64,000 nt of DNA from Cupriavidus gilardii (GCF_013314895.1 NZ_JABTYE010000009.1:62001-126000); one strand, 5' to 3'; shown: positions 50,145 through 59,354, counted from the first letter of the stretch. Notes: a model not told the origin generated them from the letters alone. Numbers and translations are program-made.

Positions 50145-50912
50145 ATGAGACTGCAAGGCAAGACTGTCCTGGTGACCGGCGCCGCCTCCGGCATCGGCCG
50201 CGGCATCGCGCTGCGGCTGGCCAGCGAAGGCGCCAGCGTGGTGGTCGCGGTGCATCGGCTGGACGAACGGTCCGAGCAGGTCTGCAAGGAGATCCGCGAG
50301 GCCGGCGTGCAGGCATGGCTGGTGCAGGGCGACGTTGCGGGCGTGGCCGAGGTCGAGCGGCTGTTCCGCGAGGCCGTCGATGCCGCCGGTTCGATCGACG
50401 CGCTGGTCAACAACGCCGGCATCGAGATCCGGGCGCCGTTCGGCGAGGTCACGGAGGAAGACTACGACCGCGTGCTGAACGTCAATCTGAAAGGCCCGTT
50501 CTTCCTGTCGCAGCAATTCGTGCACCACTGCAGGCAGCAGGGACGCGGCGGCAAGATCGTCAATATCAGCTCGGTGCACGAAGACCTGCCCTTTCCCAAC
50601 TTCACCAGCTACTGCGTCAGCAAGGGCGGACTGCGCATGCTGATGCGCAACCTGGCGATCGAGCTGGCCCCGCTCGGCATCACTGTCAACAACATCGCGC
50701 CCGGGGCCATCCAGACGCCGATCAATCACGCGTTGCAGCAACGCCCCGATCAACTGCGCGCGCTGCTGGCCAACATCCCGCTGGGCCGCCTCGGCGAGCC
50801 GGGCGACGTGGCGGGATTGGCGGCCTTCCTGTGCAGCACCGACGCGGATTACATCACGGGGGCCACGCTGGTGATCGACGGCGGGCTGCTGTGGAATTAC
50901 AGCGAGCAGTAA
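50145..50912 (+). CDS. SDR-family oxidoreductase (glucose-1-dehydrogenase-like)
   Basis: A 255-residue SDR: TGAASGIGRGIA, LVNNAGIEIRAPF, NISSVHEDLPFPNFTSYCVSKGG (Ser and Tyr-Lys of the active site), and VIDGGLLWNYSEQ at the end. This layout matches 3-oxoacyl/glucose-1-dehydrogenase-like SDRs. AGAGGTG lies upstream of ATG. It stands alone next to the end of the aryl-polyene-type cluster and converges with it; substrate unknown. Confidence 0.87.
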   Translation: MRLQGKTVLVTGAASGIGRGIALRLASEGASVVVAVHRLDERSEQVCKEIREAGVQAWLVQGDVAGVAEVERLFREAVDAAGSIDALVNNAGIEIRAPFGEVTEEDYDRVLNVNLKGPFFLSQQFVHHCRQQGRGGKIVNISSVHEDLPFPNFTSYCVSKGGLRMLMRNLAIELAPLGITVNNIAPGAIQTPINHALQQRPDQLRALLANIPLGRLGEPGDVAGLAAFLCSTDADYITGATLVIDGGLLWNYSEQ

Positions 50913-50939
50913 GGCGGGTGCCGCCGTCGTGCTGGAAGG

Positions 50940-52190
50940 CTAGCCGCCCTTGGCGGTGCGCCCGGCGATGACGCCCAACGCTGGGCCCCGGCCCCGCATC
51001 GCCAAGGCGGCGAGCGGACGCGCCAATACCGTGGTCGCCAGCGCCATCCACAACAGGCCGGAGAACGCTGGACCGGCGATCAGGCCGGCGTCCAGCAGGA
51101 TTCCCAGCACCACGACCTCGACCAGGCCCTTGGTCTGCAGCAGCGCTCCCAGCGTCCATGCCTCGCGCCAGCCCAGCCCGGCGAGCCGCGCGGGCACGGC
51201 CACACCGACGGTCTTGCCGACCACCGCCACCGCCACCGCGATCGCGAATACCCGCAGCACTTCGCCGTCGGCCATGCCGACCGTGGTGCGCAGGCCGGCC
51301 GCCAGAAAGAAGAACGGCAGCAACACCACCACCGTCGCCGGCTCGAGCAGCTTCCTGATCGGCGACGCATGTTGGCGCGGCCATAGCAGCCCGGCGACAA
51401 AGCCTCCCATCACATGGTGCAGTCCGACCAGTTCCGACAGGAAGGCCGACACCAGCACCGTGACCAGCGCCACCGCCAGCAGCGGCTCGGCGTGCCAGCC
51501 ATCGCGCGACAGCCAGCGCGCCAGCAGCGGCCGCGCGACCAGCAGGCAGGCAGCCAGATAGCCCAGTGCCAGCACTGCCACGCGCACCGGCCCGGCGCCT
51601 TCGCCATGGCCGACCAGCACCACCGCCAGCGCCAGCCACACCACGCCGTCGGTCAGCGCGGCACAGCGCAGCGCCAGATGGCCCATGCCGGTACTGGCCA
51701 TCCCCATCTCGCGCAGGATCGCCGCGAGCACCGGCAGCGCGGTCACCGCGCTGCACAGCCCGAGCGCCAGCGCGAAACCGGTCGGGCCGGCATTCGGCCC
51801 GGCCAGTTGCGGCAGGTCCGTCACCAGCCAGGCCCCGGCAGCGGTGCCCAGCGCAAACGGCAGCACGATGCCGCCCGCGCCCGCGGCAACCGCGGCGCGC
51901 GGTTGGCCGCCCAGCTCCGTTTCACGCAGGTGCAGGCCGGTCAGGAAACAGAACAGCGTCACCGCGAGCCATTGCAGACCGCCCAGCATCGACAGGGCCT
52001 GCGGACCGAACAGCGTCGCCCACGTTTCGGGGAAGAAGCGTCCCAGGCCGGTGGGTCCGAGGCCGATGCCGACCAGGATCTGCACCACGACCAGCGGCAG
52101 CACGCGGCCCTTGCCGAACAGCCGCCACAGCGCGTAGGGCAGGCCGACGACGATGGCGGCCTGCAGAAAGAAAACGGCGGCCCCGTTCAC
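50940..52190 (-). CDS. Cation:proton antiporter (CPA2/Kef-NapA-like)
   Basis: A 416-residue protein of about twelve membrane segments. GTG start at 52190: GTGA overlaps the ammonia-lyase stop by 4 bp, so it is translationally coupled to the lyase. Family features: LVGIGLGPTGLG, CSAVTALPVLAAILREMGM (half-helix region of CPA antiporters), AALTDGVVWLALAV and LHHVMGGFVAGLLWPRQ. It probably exchanges a cation for protons; no TrkA-N regulatory domain follows. Antiporters are not a usual part of aryl-polyene clusters, so its coupling here is notable. Confidence 0.85.
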   Translation of the reverse strand: MNGAAVFFLQAAIVVGLPYALWRLFGKGRVLPLVVVQILVGIGLGPTGLGRFFPETWATLFGPQALSMLGGLQWLAVTLFCFLTGLHLRETELGGQPRAAVAAGAGGIVLPFALGTAAGAWLVTDLPQLAGPNAGPTGFALALGLCSAVTALPVLAAILREMGMASTGMGHLALRCAALTDGVVWLALAVVLVGHGEGAGPVRVAVLALGYLAACLLVARPLLARWLSRDGWHAEPLLAVALVTVLVSAFLSELVGLHHVMGGFVAGLLWPRQHASPIRKLLEPATVVVLLPFFFLAAGLRTTVGMADGEVLRVFAIAVAVAVVGKTVGVAVPARLAGLGWREAWTLGALLQTKGLVEVVVLGILLDAGLIAGPAFSGLLWMALATTVLARPLAALAMRGRGPALGVIAGRTAKGG

Positions 52191-53758
52191 CAGCGGCCCT
52201 CCCGAATCTGCGCGACCAGCGCGATCAGCTCGCGATCCAGTGCGCGGTCCCGCTCGATAAAGGGAATGGCCGCGTTCAGCCGCTGCTCGAACGGGTCGAG
52301 CGCCGCGGGGGGCGTACCGCCGGCGCGCCGGCGCAGCGCCATGCCCTGTCGCACGGCCACCAGCATCGCGGCGGCAACCTGTTCGCTCAGTTCGAGCACG
52401 CGCAGGCAGTCGCGCGCGGCAATCGTGCCCATGCTGACCTTGTCCTGGTTGTGGCATTCGGTCGAGCGCGAGAACGACGCCGCCGGCATGGTCGCCTTCA
52501 GCGCCTCCGCGGTCCACGCCGACACGCCGATCTGCAGTGCCTTCAGGCCGTGGTTCAGGCAGGCATCGTCGCCGGTGGCGCCCGACAGATTGGCGGGCAG
52601 GCCGTGATTGTGGCGCGGGTCGGCCAGCAGCGCGAACTGGCGGTCGAGCAGATCGGCGACGCTCGCCACCGCCGCCTTGAGTCCGTCCATCGCGAAGGCG
52701 ATATGGCCGCCGTAGAAATGGCCGCCGTGCAGCACGCGCTCCTGGTCCGGATCGACCAGCGGATTGTCGTTGGCGCTGTTCAGCTCGGTCTCGATCCATT
52801 GCCGCGACCAGTCCAGCGCATCCTCGAGAACGCCGATCACATGCGGCGCGCAGCGCAGCGAATAGCGGTCCTGCAGCCGGTGCGCGTGGCGCGGCGCCTG
52901 CACGTCGCCCAGCCAGCCGCGGATGGCGGCGGCCGCGCGCAGCTGCCCCGGGTGCGGCTTGGCCGCGAACAGCGCGGGATCGAAATGATAGGGATTGCCG
53001 TCGGTCGCGGCGACCGCGCCGGCGGTGATCGCACAGGCCAGCTCCGCCAGCTGGCGCGCGCGCTGCCACGCCAGGCAGGCCAGGCCCGTCATCACCGCGG
53101 TGCCGTTCATGATGGCCAGCGCTTCCTTCGGGCGCAGTCGCAGCGGCGCGCGCCCAAGCTGCGCCAACGCATCGGCCGCGGCCATGCGTCGCCCTTCAAC
53201 CATGACATCGCGCTCGCCGCACAGCACCGCGGCGACATAGGACAACGGCGTCAGATCGCCGCTGGCGCCGACCGAGCCTTCGGCCGGGATGCACGGCAAT
53301 ACATCGTTGGCCAACAAGGCGGCCAGCTGTTCCAGCAAGGCCGGGCTGACCGCGGAATACCCCTGGCACAGCGAGGCCAGGCGCGCCGCCAGCACCGCAC
53401 GGGTCTCGTCGGCATCGAGCAGGCGGCCCAGGCCGCAGCCGTGAAAGGTGTACAGGCGCGGCGGCAGCTGGTCCGCCATCGACACCGGCACCTCGACGCC
53501 GCAGGAATCCCCGTAGCCGGTCGTGACCCCGTAGATGCGGCCCTCCTCCGCGAGCAGCCGGTCGAGAAACGCCATGCCGCGCTCGATGCGGGCGCGGAAT
53601 GCCGGGGATGTCGACAGGCCCGCCACCGCATCGCGGCGGGCCAGCGCGGCCACGTCCTCCACCGTCAGGGGCGTGCCGTCGAAGATGACGGCTGCGGGAC
53701 GGACGCTGCCGGCCGAGCCTGAGCCGGCGTCGGAGGAGGACTGCGAAGAGATGCGCAT
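52187..53758 (-). CDS. Aromatic amino acid ammonia-lyase (HAL/TAL/PAL family)
   Basis: A 523-residue lyase. The MIO-forming triad A165-S166-G167 sits in EGSVGASGDLTPLSY; the catalytic Tyr lies in RIYGVTTGYGDS (Y76) and ENDNPL-like NSANDNPLVD is present. The substrate-selectivity loop reads YTFHGCGLG (H106), a His-x-Cys-Gly arrangement I associate with tyrosine/phenylalanine lyases of aryl-polyene and flexirubin clusters rather than HutH; this is tentative. By family it would release ammonia from Tyr or Phe to give coumarate or cinnamate, the aryl starter. It lies at the end of a polyketide-like operon, 43 bp after the PPTase, which supports that role. Confidence 0.85.
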   Translation of the reverse strand: MRISSQSSSDAGSGSAGSVRPAAVIFDGTPLTVEDVAALARRDAVAGLSTSPAFRARIERGMAFLDRLLAEEGRIYGVTTGYGDSCGVEVPVSMADQLPPRLYTFHGCGLGRLLDADETRAVLAARLASLCQGYSAVSPALLEQLAALLANDVLPCIPAEGSVGASGDLTPLSYVAAVLCGERDVMVEGRRMAAADALAQLGRAPLRLRPKEALAIMNGTAVMTGLACLAWQRARQLAELACAITAGAVAATDGNPYHFDPALFAAKPHPGQLRAAAAIRGWLGDVQAPRHAHRLQDRYSLRCAPHVIGVLEDALDWSRQWIETELNSANDNPLVDPDQERVLHGGHFYGGHIAFAMDGLKAAVASVADLLDRQFALLADPRHNHGLPANLSGATGDDACLNHGLKALQIGVSAWTAEALKATMPAASFSRSTECHNQDKVSMGTIAARDCLRVLELSEQVAAAMLVAVRQGMALRRRAGGTPPAALDPFEQRLNAAIPFIERDRALDRELIALVAQIREGRW

Positions 53759-53801
53759 GATCGGGGTATTCGTTTGGAAATTGGATCGAAGATCGGGACG
53801 A

Positions 53802-54536
53802 TCAGTGCGGCGCAGACGCCGCCGATCGTTGCGGGCGATCGGCGCCCGGGCCTGGCATCGCCACCTGCCAATGGCGCATGGCATCGGGCGGGGTGCTGCC
53901 GTGATCCAGTTCGGTTGGCAACGGGTCGCCGACCACGGCAACGACGGTGTCGCCATGCCACCAGCTGCATCCGTTGGACCGGACGTCGATGTGCGCGGAC
54001 CCGGCGGGCCGGATGCAGGCGCGATGGCCCAGCATGGTCGAGAACAGTTCACCGCCACGGCACTTGAGCGCGGCTTCCTTCAAGGTCCACGCTTCCAGGG
54101 CGAGCGTCTCGGTGTCGTCTTCACGCTCGGCAAGCATCCCGTTTCGTTCGGTGGCGCTGGTGATCGCCTCGAGCAGCGCCGCGCGGGATCGTCCGGACTG
54201 GCGCACCTCCAGATCGAGACCGAGCGGGCGATCGCCGACGGCGCACGCGACACTGTCGCCGCCATGCGCGATCGAAAGATGCTTGTCGGCATGGCCCGCC
54301 ACGCGCGGCGCACCATCCGGCGATGCCTCGATCGTCCAATCGTCGGGCACGCCGCCGAACCGTTCCGCCAGCAACGCGCGGGCCAGCCATCGCCCGGCGA
54401 CGAACTGGGCCGCGCGCCGCGGCGCAGGGATGTTGGCCAGACGGGCGCGCTCGGCCGGCGACAGCCAGGCGTGGGCATCCGCGCCCACGCCTGCCATCAG
54501 GGCGCTGACCGATTGCAGCCGGATGAAGATCGTCAC
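53802..54536 (-). CDS. 4'-phosphopantetheinyl transferase
   Basis: A 244-residue Sfp/Gsp-type transferase. Signatures: FVAGRWLARALLA, LSIAHGGDSVACAVGDRPLGLDLE (Mg-binding Asp/Glu) and EAWTLKEAALKCRGGELF. It would convert acyl carrier proteins to holo form. In this cluster it presumably serves the ACPs expected beyond the right edge of the window. It has a longer C-terminal tail than minimal Sfp proteins. Confidence 0.9.
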   Translation of the reverse strand: MTIFIRLQSVSALMAGVGADAHAWLSPAERARLANIPAPRRAAQFVAGRWLARALLAERFGGVPDDWTIEASPDGAPRVAGHADKHLSIAHGGDSVACAVGDRPLGLDLEVRQSGRSRAALLEAITSATERNGMLAEREDDTETLALEAWTLKEAALKCRGGELFSTMLGHRACIRPAGSAHIDVRSNGCSWWHGDTVVAVVGDPLPTELDHGSTPPDAMRHWQVAMPGPGADRPQRSAASAPH

Positions 54537-54566
54537 GCGCCGGCGCCCGGGACTCGGCTGTTCACC

Positions 54567-55028
54567 TCAGTTGCCCACGCGGGCGTAGTCGCCCTTGAGC
54601 GCGACACCGACCACCACCGCGCCGGCATGGCACTCGTACTGATCGGCGCTGGCCATCTCGTTCTTCTTGTAATAGCTGACCAGGTTGACGACGGCGTTGG
54701 CGTCCATCGTCTTCGCCTTGTCCTGGAACGACAGCAGCGCGGACAGCGCGGCCCAGCGGCAGGCTTCCTCATCGCTCTTGCCCACGCCGTTGGTCTTGCG
54801 GTTCGACACGTCGCTGCCCTTGGTCTCCAGCACCTTGGGCGTGCGCTGGCCGGCGAAGAAGAAGCGCACCGAACCGTCGAGCTTCTCCCTGGCCTCGGGC
54901 ATGTTCAGTACGTCCTGGATGGGCAGCAGGTACTTGGTGTCGCGGGCGCTGGCCGGGGCGCTGACCAGCGCGCCGGCCGCGATGGCGGCGAGGACTGCAT
55001 AGTGACCGCACGTCTGAGCGAACTTCAT
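54567..55028 (-). CDS. Secreted protein of unknown function in the polyene cluster
   Basis: A 153-residue protein with a signal peptide (MKFAQTCGHYAVLAAIAAGALVSAPASA). The mature part carries TKYLLPIQDVLNMPEAREKLDGSVRFFFAGQ and ends YECHAGAVVVGVALKGDYA. The final stretch recalls the small YbjQ-like fold, but I do not claim homology. I think proteins of this sort recur in aryl-polyene clusters (sometimes named after an excinuclease by mistake). It lies between the second ketosynthase and the PPTase. Function unknown; probably periplasmic. Confidence 0.7.
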   Translation of the reverse strand: MKFAQTCGHYAVLAAIAAGALVSAPASARDTKYLLPIQDVLNMPEAREKLDGSVRFFFAGQRTPKVLETKGSDVSNRKTNGVGKSDEEACRWAALSALLSFQDKAKTMDANAVVNLVSYYKKNEMASADQYECHAGAVVVGVALKGDYARVGN

Positions 55029-55080
55029 GATTTTCCTTGTCGTTGTCGAGGTTCAAGAAAGCAGGCGCGAGACGGACCGT

Positions 55081-56310
55081 TCAGTCCGTCCAGCGCCGGA
55101 ACACCAGGGAGGTGTTGATGCCGCCAAAGGCGAAGTTGTTGCTCATCGCGTGGTCGACGTCGAGCACGCGTCCGTCGCCGGCGATGTAGTCCAGCGGCGC
55201 GCAGCGCGGATCGGGCGTGGCCAGGTTCAGCGTCGGCGCGAACCAGCCCGCCCGCATCATCTCGATGGTCAGCCACGCCTCCAGTGCGCCGCACGCCCCG
55301 AGCGTATGGCCGAGATAGCTCTTCAACGAGCTGATCGGTACGCCGGCGCCCAGCACGGCATGGGTCGCGTGCGACTCCGCCACGTCGCCGTGGTCGGTCG
55401 CGGTGCCGTGCGCATTCACATAGCCAATGCGGGACGGATCGATGCCGCCGTCGCGCAGGGCCAGCCGCATCGCCTGCGCCATCGTGTCGGCATTGGGCTG
55501 GGTCACGTGGGCGCCGTCGCTGTTGGTGCCGAAGCCGACCACCTCGGCCAGGATGCGGGCGCCGCGCGTGCGCGCGTGCTCGAGCTCTTCCAGCACCAGC
55601 GTGCCGGCGCCCTCGCCCAGCACCAGGCCGTCGCGCTCGGCGTCGAACGGGCGCGGCGTGGTCTGCGGCGCGTCGTTGCGCGTGCTGGTCGCGAACAGCG
55701 TGTCGAATACCGCCGCCTCGGTGGGGTCGAGTTCCTCCGCACCGCCGGCGAGCATCGCGACCTGGCGCCCCGCGCGAATGGTCTCGTAGGCGTAGCCGAT
55801 GCCCTGGCTGCCCGAGGTACAGGCGCTCGAGGTCGTCAGGATGCGGCCGGTGATGCCGAAGAACACGCCGATATTGACAGCGGTCGTATGCGGCATCATG
55901 CGGATGTAGGTGGTTGCGCTGACGCCCTCGGTCGAGCAGTCCAGCAGCATCCGGCCGAAGTCCGCGACGGCTTCGGGCGTGCCCGTGGACGAACCGTAGG
56001 CAATGCCCAGTTCGCCGCTGGTGACCAGCGGATCGCCATACAGCCCGGCGTCGCGCAGCGCCGCCTCGCTGGCCAGCACCGCCATCAGCGCCACGCGGCC
56101 CATGCCGCGCGTGCGCTTGCGCGTGTAGTGCGCCGGCGTCTCGAATTCGGGGACCGGCGCGGCCAGCTGCGTGTTCAGCCCCTTGTACTTGCTCCAGTCC
56201 TCCATCCTGACGACGGCGCTCTGGCCGGCGCGCAGCCGTGGGGCGACCGTGGCCCAGTCGTTGCCCAGCGCGCTGATGGCGCCGACACCGGTGACGACGA
56301 CGCGCTTCAT
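55081..56310 (-). CDS. Beta-ketoacyl-ACP synthase (FabF-like, ApeR-type)
   Basis: A 409-residue ketosynthase: MKRVVVTGVGAISALG, catalytic C164 in SSACTSGSQG, and H301 (NAHGTATDHGD) and H335 (LGHTLGACG), so the Cys-His-His triad is complete. Start ATG 56310 overlaps the ketoreductase stop by 4 bp. It is followed by the unknown secreted gene. In E. coli-type aryl-polyene clusters the ketosynthase next to the ketoreductase (ApeR) initiates chain building on the aryl starter. This assignment rests on gene order as well as sequence. Confidence 0.88.
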   Translation of the reverse strand: MKRVVVTGVGAISALGNDWATVAPRLRAGQSAVVRMEDWSKYKGLNTQLAAPVPEFETPAHYTRKRTRGMGRVALMAVLASEAALRDAGLYGDPLVTSGELGIAYGSSTGTPEAVADFGRMLLDCSTEGVSATTYIRMMPHTTAVNIGVFFGITGRILTTSSACTSGSQGIGYAYETIRAGRQVAMLAGGAEELDPTEAAVFDTLFATSTRNDAPQTTPRPFDAERDGLVLGEGAGTLVLEELEHARTRGARILAEVVGFGTNSDGAHVTQPNADTMAQAMRLALRDGGIDPSRIGYVNAHGTATDHGDVAESHATHAVLGAGVPISSLKSYLGHTLGACGALEAWLTIEMMRAGWFAPTLNLATPDPRCAPLDYIAGDGRVLDVDHAMSNNFAFGGINTSLVFRRWTD

Positions 56311-57038
56311 CCGAACATCCCTCCGTTGACCGAGATCACCTGGCGCGTGATGTAGCCCGCGTCGGCCGACAGCAGGAAGGCGACCGTCGCGGCCACCTCG
56401 TCGGGCGTGCCCATGCGGCGCGCCGGAATCAGGCGCAGCGCCTCGTCGCGGACGGTCGCGTCGATCATGTCGGTGTCGATCAGGCCCGGGGCCACGCAAT
56501 TGACGGTGATCTGGCGCTTGGCCAGCTCGATCGCCAGCGCCTTGGTGGCACCGATGATGCCGGCCTTGGCGGCGCTGTAGTTGGCCTGCCCGCGGTTGCC
56601 GACCAGGCCGGACACCGACGACAGCGTGACGATGCGCCCCGGTGCACGCCGCTGGACCATCGGCATCACGACCGGGTTCAGCACGTTGTAGAAGGCATCG
56701 AGATTGGTATGGATGACTTCATCCCACTCCGCGCCCGTCATCGCCGGGAAGGCGGCGTCGCGCGCGATGCCCGCATTGCACACCACGCCGTAATAGGCGC
56801 CGTGCGCATCGATGTCCTGCTGCAGGGCCTGCGCTGACTGCTCGCGATCGGCCACGTCGAAAGCCAGCACGCGCGCGGCGCGCCCGAGGCTGCGCACCAT
56901 GTCCGCGACCGATTCGGCCTCGTCGCGCCGCGAGCGGCAGTGCACTACGATGTCATGGCCCTCGCGTGCGAGCCGCAGCGCGATGGCGCGGCCGATGCCG
57001 CGCGAGGAGCCGGTCACGAGGACGGTGTGGTCGCTCAT
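56307..57038 (-). CDS. 3-ketoacyl-ACP reductase (FabG-like, ApeQ-type)
   Basis: A 243-residue SDR: TGSSRGIGRAIA, VCNAGIARD, LSSVSGLVGNRGQANYSAAK and VSVNGGMFG. The NRGQANYSAAKAG stretch is the FabG fingerprint for acyl-ACP-linked substrates. Start ATG 57038 overlaps the dehydratase stop; its own stop overlaps the ketosynthase ATG. It would reduce the beta-keto group in each chain-extension cycle of the polyene. Confidence 0.9.
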   Translation of the reverse strand: MSDHTVLVTGSSRGIGRAIALRLAREGHDIVVHCRSRRDEAESVADMVRSLGRAARVLAFDVADREQSAQALQQDIDAHGAYYGVVCNAGIARDAAFPAMTGAEWDEVIHTNLDAFYNVLNPVVMPMVQRRAPGRIVTLSSVSGLVGNRGQANYSAAKAGIIGATKALAIELAKRQITVNCVAPGLIDTDMIDATVRDEALRLIPARRMGTPDEVAATVAFLLSADAGYITRQVISVNGGMFG

Positions 57039-57562
57039 GGCTTGTGTCCTTGCAAGAAGGCCTGCGCGTCGGCAGGCTGGAAGACGGAAACGTTGGCGCG
57101 GGCGACCTCGCGCCCGTCCATGTCGATGGCGCACGAGAACATGCCCAGCCCGTTATCGCCGATCAGCTCGACGCGGGCGGTGATGGTCAGCACGCTGCCG
57201 CGGGGAAAGGCCGGCACGTCACAGGCATAGCGGCGCGAGCCGAGCAGAAAGCCGATCGCGGGCGCATTGCCGGCGCGGCGCTCGCGCGCGCCGGACCACG
57301 CGGCGATGGTCTGCGCCATGTATTCGACGCCGACCCAGGCCGGCATGCCTTGCGCGTCGACGAACAGCTGTGTCGGCCGTACGGTGGCGCGGGCGATCGC
57401 GTGATCCTCGTCCGCATGGAGCAGCGCATCGAGCAACAGCATCGCGCCGCCATGGGGCACCATGGCGGCAATGCCGCCAGGCGCGTCGTGGGCCGCGGGA
57501 ACGCCGGCAGCCGTGGTAGCCATGGTGTCGGTCATGGTCGTGTTGATGGTCATCGTCGTCAC
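57035..57562 (-). CDS. 3-hydroxyacyl-ACP dehydratase (hotdog fold, ApeP-type)
   Basis: A 175-residue FabA/FabZ-like dehydratase with a low-complexity, Thr/Met-rich N-terminal tail of about 25 residues. The catalytic His is H37 in MVPHGGAMLLLDALL and the acid is in VEYMAQTIAAW. GTG start at 57562 overlaps the preceding ketosynthase stop as GTGA; several ATGs follow in frame. It would form the conjugated double bonds of the polyene. Confidence 0.85.
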   Translation of the reverse strand: MTTMTINTTMTDTMATTAAGVPAAHDAPGGIAAMVPHGGAMLLLDALLHADEDHAIARATVRPTQLFVDAQGMPAWVGVEYMAQTIAAWSGARERRAGNAPAIGFLLGSRRYACDVPAFPRGSVLTITARVELIGDNGLGMFSCAIDMDGREVARANVSVFQPADAQAFLQGHKP

Positions 57563-58761
57563 GCCGCGCCGAGGAGCAGCGCGCAGTTGCTGCCGCCAAA
57601 CGCGAACGAGCTGCTCAGCGCATGGCGGGGCGCGCAGCCCAGCCGTTCATGCGGCCCCACCAGCCGCAATGCCGGCAGCGCGGGATCGGGCACACCGTCC
57701 CACCAATGCGGCGGCAGTCGGCCGTGCGGGTTGTCGACCAGGGTCAGCCACAGCAGCGCGGCCTCGATCGCGCCGGCCGCACCGAGCGCATGGCCGGTCA
57801 TCGGCTTGGTCGAACTGGCGGGCACGTCGGCGCCGAGCACTGCATGCACCGCGCGCGACTCCATCGCATCGTTGTGTTCGGTGCCGGTGCCGTGCAGGTT
57901 CAGATAGTCGATCTGCGCCGGCGCGAGACCGGCCCGCGCCAGCGCCTGCCGCATCGCCTGCTGGGCGCCCCGGCCTTCCGGGTCGGGCGCGGAAATATGG
58001 TAGGCATCCGAGCTCTCGCCCCAGCCGGCCAGGCGCACCGGTCCGGGTTCGCGCGATACCACGAACAGCGCGGCGCCCTCGCCCAGATTGATGCCGGCGC
58101 GATGGGCGGAGAACGGATTGGCGCGCGCGGCGGACACCGCCTCCAGCGCGCTGAACCCGCCGATCGTGAAGGGGCACAGCGAATCCGCGGCACCCGCGAT
58201 CACCGCGTCGGCGATGCCCGCGTTCAACAGCCGTGCCGCAGCCGCCAGCGTCTTCGCACCGGACGAGCAGGCGGTCGACAGCGTGTACGCCGGACCGCGC
58301 GCGCCGAGCTGGGCGGCGACGAAGGCCGCGGTCGTGCCCAGTTCCTGTTGCCCATAGTGGAAGGCATCCGGCCAGCGGCCCTGCGCCAGCCGCGCGCGCA
58401 CTGCCGCGCCGCCCTCGCGGATGCCGGAAGTACTGGTGCCGAGCACCACGGCAACGCGCGCCGTGCCGAAGCGGTTCAGCGCGGCCTCGGCCTCAGGCCG
58501 GATCTGCGCCAATGCCTGCAGCAGCATCGCATTGTTGTGGGTCCGTTGCGACGGGGGCATATCGGCGCGCAATACCGGCGCCGATGGCAGGCTGCCGACA
58601 TGCAGCGGCCTGCCCGGCGTGAAACGATCGGTGACCTCGCCACCGTGCGGGCCGTCCTCGCGCCACAGCGCGGCGCGAACTTCGTCGGCGCCGTTGCCGA
58701 GTGCGCACAGCACCCCCATGGCGTTCAGATGGATCGGCCGCGTTTTCCGTGCAGGCATCAT
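57559..58761 (-). CDS. Beta-ketoacyl-ACP synthase (ApeO-type elongating ketosynthase)
   Basis: A 400-residue ketosynthase with C165 (LSTACSSGAK), H290 (NLHGTGTEHND) and H324 (TGHALGAAG), a complete triad. Start ATG 58761 overlaps the DUF3261-like stop by 4 bp. In known aryl-polyene systems the elongating ketosynthase works with a chain-length-factor-like partner encoded nearby (ApeC); no such second subunit is in this window except the ketosynthase at 55081, so it should lie beyond 64 kb. Confidence 0.88.
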   Translation of the reverse strand: MMPARKTRPIHLNAMGVLCALGNGADEVRAALWREDGPHGGEVTDRFTPGRPLHVGSLPSAPVLRADMPPSQRTHNNAMLLQALAQIRPEAEAALNRFGTARVAVVLGTSTSGIREGGAAVRARLAQGRWPDAFHYGQQELGTTAAFVAAQLGARGPAYTLSTACSSGAKTLAAAARLLNAGIADAVIAGAADSLCPFTIGGFSALEAVSAARANPFSAHRAGINLGEGAALFVVSREPGPVRLAGWGESSDAYHISAPDPEGRGAQQAMRQALARAGLAPAQIDYLNLHGTGTEHNDAMESRAVHAVLGADVPASSTKPMTGHALGAAGAIEAALLWLTLVDNPHGRLPPHWWDGVPDPALPALRLVGPHERLGCAPRHALSSSFAFGGSNCALLLGAA

Positions 58762-59354
58762 CGCGGCACCTCCGCGCCGGCCAGCGTGCGAATGGTCAGC
58801 GCATAGCCATCGCGATATTGGGTGAAGTGCAGCGTGTCGGCCTCGGCATGCCGAACTTCCACGACTACCTCCTCGCCATGGCGCAGCACGCGCCGTCCTT
58901 CCCGTTCGCGCACGGTCCAGCCCGCCGGCAGCGCGTCCGCAACCGCGCGCAGCGGCCACAGCGACAGCTGCAGGTCGCTGAGGATGCGTTCGGGATCGAG
59001 CTGCGCGGGCGCCCAGGACGCGCGCGAGACGTCGAGCCGCGCCCCGTCCCAGTCCAGCCGGGCCAGCACCTGCCCGCCAGCCACCGCGGCGAGCCGCGTA
59101 TGCGCAGCGTCGGCCTGCAGCAGCGCGATCAGCTCGCGCGTCTCGGTGACGCCGTCGGCGGTGCGGTAGCGCACCTCGATGTGCTGCTGCAAGGCAAGCG
59201 TGCGCTGTAGTGCGGCTGGCGGCAGGCGCAGCACGGGCGTCGGCGCGGCTTCCGCGCGCGGCAGCGATGGCGATGGCGATGGCGGCAGATTGCCGCAGGC
59301 CGCCAGCCAGGCGGCGAGTCCCGCGGCCGCCACGGTCCGGATCAGGCGCGGCAA
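58758..59354 (-). CDS. DUF3261-like outer-membrane/periplasmic lipoprotein (ApeN-type)
   Basis: A 198-residue predicted lipoprotein. TTG start at 59354 is chosen because it gives a lipoprotein signal with arginines (PRLIRTVAAAGLAAWLAAC) and a GGAGG 4 nt upstream, embedded in the end of the flavoprotein gene (13-bp overlap). The mature part has a proline-rich linker, then a beta-rich region with DWDGARLDVSRASWAP and a C-terminal LHFTQYRDGYALTIRTLA. This is the DUF3261 protein found in aryl-polyene clusters; it may help move the product to the outer membrane. Function inferred from location. Confidence 0.78.
   Translation of the reverse strand: MPRLIRTVAAAGLAAWLAACGNLPPSPSPSLPRAEAAPTPVLRLPPAALQRTLALQQHIEVRYRTADGVTETRELIALLQADAAHTRLAAVAGGQVLARLDWDGARLDVSRASWAPAQLDPERILSDLQLSLWPLRAVADALPAGWTVREREGRRVLRHGEEVVVEVRHAEADTLHFTQYRDGYALTIRTLAGAEVPR

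Noticed and set aside
52187-53758. Histidine ammonia-lyase (HutH) of histidine degradation
   Set aside because: No hutU, hutI or hutG nearby; gene sits in a polyketide-like operon and its selectivity loop differs from HutH. Family membership is kept, the Hut role is not.
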